Assembly (NCBI GenBank): GCA_902773195.1
Contig: CACYDL010000071.1
Coordinates: forward strand, 1 to 6,519
Length of the DNA: 6,519 bases
Source of the DNA: an uncultured Lachnospiraceae bacterium
GTDB taxonomy: Bacteria; Bacillota_A; Clostridia; Lachnospirales; Lachnospiraceae
Reading direction: 5' to 3'
The translations under genes were made by a program, and so were the position numbers. Every line of letters starts with the position of its first letter. The first letter of the stretch is position 1. Positions 4,738 through 6,519 of this stretch are shown here, one piece after another. The notes under the pieces are model-generated. The model made no database searches. It was not told the origin of the DNA and saw only the letters and a list, made by a program, of their open reading frames with translations.

Positions 4738-6519
4738 TCAGGAGCCGGAGGAAAAACCGCGGAGGGGCACTCTCGCCTCGCCTTCCAGCTTCGTAAGCTT
4801 CTGCCCGTCGAAATACTCCAGGATCAGCGACGCGTACTTCCTCGATATGCCGAGCTCTGTGCGGTACTGCCCCAGGGTGACGGGGCCCTGCCTCTCAAAC
4901 ATCCCTGCCAGCCGGCTCCGGGCGAGATGCAGCGTCTCCGCGTCCATGACGTATCCCCGGCCCAGGTCGACGAGCTCGCCCCTTTCCTTCATGAGCCGGA
5001 GCAGCTTCGGGAGCTGCGTCCCGCGGCCTTCGTGCTGCTTTTCATATTCGGAGAGCGGGGGCGGCATGAAGCCGTAGCCTCTGAAATCCCTGAGTATACC
5101 GCCGCGGCAGGCTTCCGTTTCCGGAGGAAGCGTCACCTGGAAGTCTCCCGCCGACACCGTGTTCCCGCGGAGCCGCAGGGCTCCGTCCGCCCTCAGCATC
5201 CCGAGGAAGATCTCACCGCCGCGGCTGCCGGCCTCTCCGCCGAACACTTTCTCCCTGAATTCCCCGAGAGGCATTCCCTCCGACAGCGGCTCCCGCCCGT
5301 GGTAATCCGCGAGGACAGCCGCGGCCTTCTCCCGGATTCTCTCATATACAGGCGCCGCGGCATAGCCGCTCCCTGTATCCAGAATCCTGCCCTGTTCCAG
5401 CAGGCAGGCGGCCGAGGCCGCCGCCTCCTCCGACGATAGTCCGAGAAGGAGCGAAAGAGCGCCTTCCCCGATGAGTCCGGAACCGGCGTTCAGGACGGCG
5501 TCATAGACTCTCTCATCCCGTGATGTCAGAAGCGCCTCCAGCCGGTCCAGAAGCTCCGGCCGGTTTCGCTTCGCCCGTTTTGTGTCTGTCTCCAGCACCG
5601 TGCCGCCCCCCACCGTCACCACGGGCGAGAAGAAGCGCACCACAAAGCGGTCCGCGATCCTGACCACCGCCCCATCTCCTTCGAAAAACAGCTGCGTGAA
5701 GCATTCCTCACCCGGGAGAAGCTCGTCCCTGTCGAGAAGCCGGACCTTGCAGAGCAGCTCCTGCGTTCCCGTATAGAGATGCAGCCTCGAAGAATTTCTC
5801 ACGGAAAACGGAGAATCCTTCAGCAGTCTGAGGGACGCCGTGAGATTTCCGGCGGTCCGGATGGAGCCGGGTTCGGCCAGGACCGACCCCCTCCCGATCT
5901 CCTCCTTCCCGGCTCCCGAGAGGGCGGCCGCCGCGCGCATTCCCGCCGACACACGGGGAACGCTTTCCCCGTGGCTCTGGAGCTCACGGATCCTCACGGT
6001 CTTCTCCCCGGGGAAGAGCATGACGCTTTGGCCGGTCTCCAGGGTTCCCTCCGCGACCGTTCCGGTCACGATGACGCCCGATCCTCCGAGGGTGAAGACC
6101 CGGTCGACCGGAAGACGGAAGGGCCTCTTTTCGGGCTTCTCCGGGATTCTTTCCGCCAGGGCCTCGATTTCCCCGCGAAGTTCCTCCAGCCCCTCCCCGG
6201 TGACCGCCGATACGGCGCAGACCGGGGCGTTCTCCAGAAAGGAGCCCTTCACCTTTTCCCGGATCTCCTCCTCCACGGCGCGGAGCCATTCCTCGTCCGC
6301 GAGGTCCTTCTTCGTGATGACGATGACGCCCTCCCTGATTCCCAGCAGCTCAAGAATCCCCAGATGCTCCAGGGTCTGGGGCATCACGCCGTCGTCCGCC
6401 GCGACCGTCATCAGCACCGCGTCGACGCCGGTGGCGCCCGCCAGCATGTTGCGGATGAATCTCTCATGCCCGGGCACGTCGACGATCGAGACCGTCAGAT
6501 CCCCCGGAAGCGTCATCCG
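4738..6519 (-). CDS. selB: Selenocysteine-specific translation elongation factor SelB, N-terminus cut by right window edge
   Basis: It is a GTPase that carries Sec-tRNA to the ribosome and binds the SECIS hairpin in the mRNA. The visible 593 residues start in the GTPase domain. Counting from the Met at 6516, the G3 motif DVPGHERF is at 13-20, the G4 motif TKKD at 68-71 and the G5 motif SAVTG at 103-107. Beta-barrel domains follow (VDRVFTLGGSGVIVTGTV onward), and the C-terminal half holds the winged-helix repeats. The last contains SRKYASLILEYFDG, typical of the SECIS-binding helix region. The G1 loop (expected GHVDHGKT) and about 50 residues lie outside. The Met at 6516 is not the start: the frame is open through 6519 and the GTP-binding loop would be missing. 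selD lies 230 bases downstream. Confidence 0.95.
   Translation of the reverse strand, partial: RMTLPGDLTVSIVDVPGHERFIRNMLAGATGVDAVLMTVAADDGVMPQTLEHLGILELLGIREGVIVITKKDLADEEWLRAVEEEIREKVKGSFLENAPVCAVSAVTGEGLEELRGEIEALAERIPEKPEKRPFRLPVDRVFTLGGSGVIVTGTVAEGTLETGQSVMLFPGEKTVRIRELQSHGESVPRVSAGMRAAAALSGAGKEEIGRGSVLAEPGSIRTAGNLTASLRLLKDSPFSVRNSSRLHLYTGTQELLCKVRLLDRDELLPGEECFTQLFFEGDGAVVRIADRFVVRFFSPVVTVGGGTVLETDTKRAKRNRPELLDRLEALLTSRDERVYDAVLNAGSGLIGEGALSLLLGLSSEEAAASAACLLEQGRILDTGSGYAAAPVYERIREKAAAVLADYHGREPLSEGMPLGEFREKVFGGEAGSRGGEIFLGMLRADGALRLRGNTVSAGDFQVTLPPETEACRGGILRDFRGYGFMPPPLSEYEKQHEGRGTQLPKLLRLMKERGELVDLGRGYVMDAETLHLARSRLAGMFERQGPVTLGQYRTELGISRKYASLILEYFDGQKLTKLEGEARVPLRGFSSGS

Noticed and set aside
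6514..6516. ATG at 6516 as the selB start
   Set aside because: It would remove the GTP-binding P-loop, and the frame continues to the window edge.

Overview
The window is GC-rich DNA with five genes, all on the minus strand. They are described here in transcription order, from high to low coordinates. The mix points to a selenocysteine-using anaerobic Clostridia-type Firmicute, possibly Lachnospiraceae or a relative: a strong AGGAGGTGA Shine-Dalgarno site, SelB next to a selenocysteine-containing SelD, a Clostridia-style membrane-anchored cell-wall amidase, and a MocR-type regulator. The taxonomic placement is inference.

Right part (4738-6519): the 3' portion of selB, the selenocysteine-specific elongation factor, cut by the right edge inside its GTPase domain. 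A 230-base GC-rich spacer follows, with an imperfect 24-base tandem duplication, a candidate promoter and a small leader hairpin. Then comes selD (3467-4507), selenophosphate synthetase. Its codon 16 is an in-frame TGA exactly where the family carries its catalytic Cys/Sec, so SelD is itself a selenoprotein. Just after the TGA the mRNA can fold into a 9-bp hairpin with a GUU loop, a good bacterial SECIS candidate. An ordinary ORF caller loses the first 70 residues of this gene. SelB and SelD would work together: SelD makes the selenium donor for Sec-tRNA, and SelB delivers that tRNA to UGA codons such as the one in selD. An intrinsic terminator follows selD.

Middle (2361-3332): a membrane-anchored Amidase_3-type N-acetylmuramoyl-L-alanine amidase. 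It has a proline-rich linker and a possible promoter with an extended -10 box almost touching the start codon. It is followed after 72 bases by lysC (969-2288), a monofunctional aspartokinase with two C-terminal ACT domains.

Left part (1-968): a 294-base gap holding an 84-nt nested stem-loop followed by TTTTT, which is the likely lysC terminator. It also holds a perfect 8+8 inverted repeat lying over the candidate promoter of the last gene. That gene is a MocR/GntR-type regulator fused to an aminotransferase fold, cut by the left edge before its PLP lysine.

No mobile element, CRISPR array, rRNA or tRNA gene was seen. The main points of interest are the recoded selD with its SECIS structure and the long structured element behind lysC.
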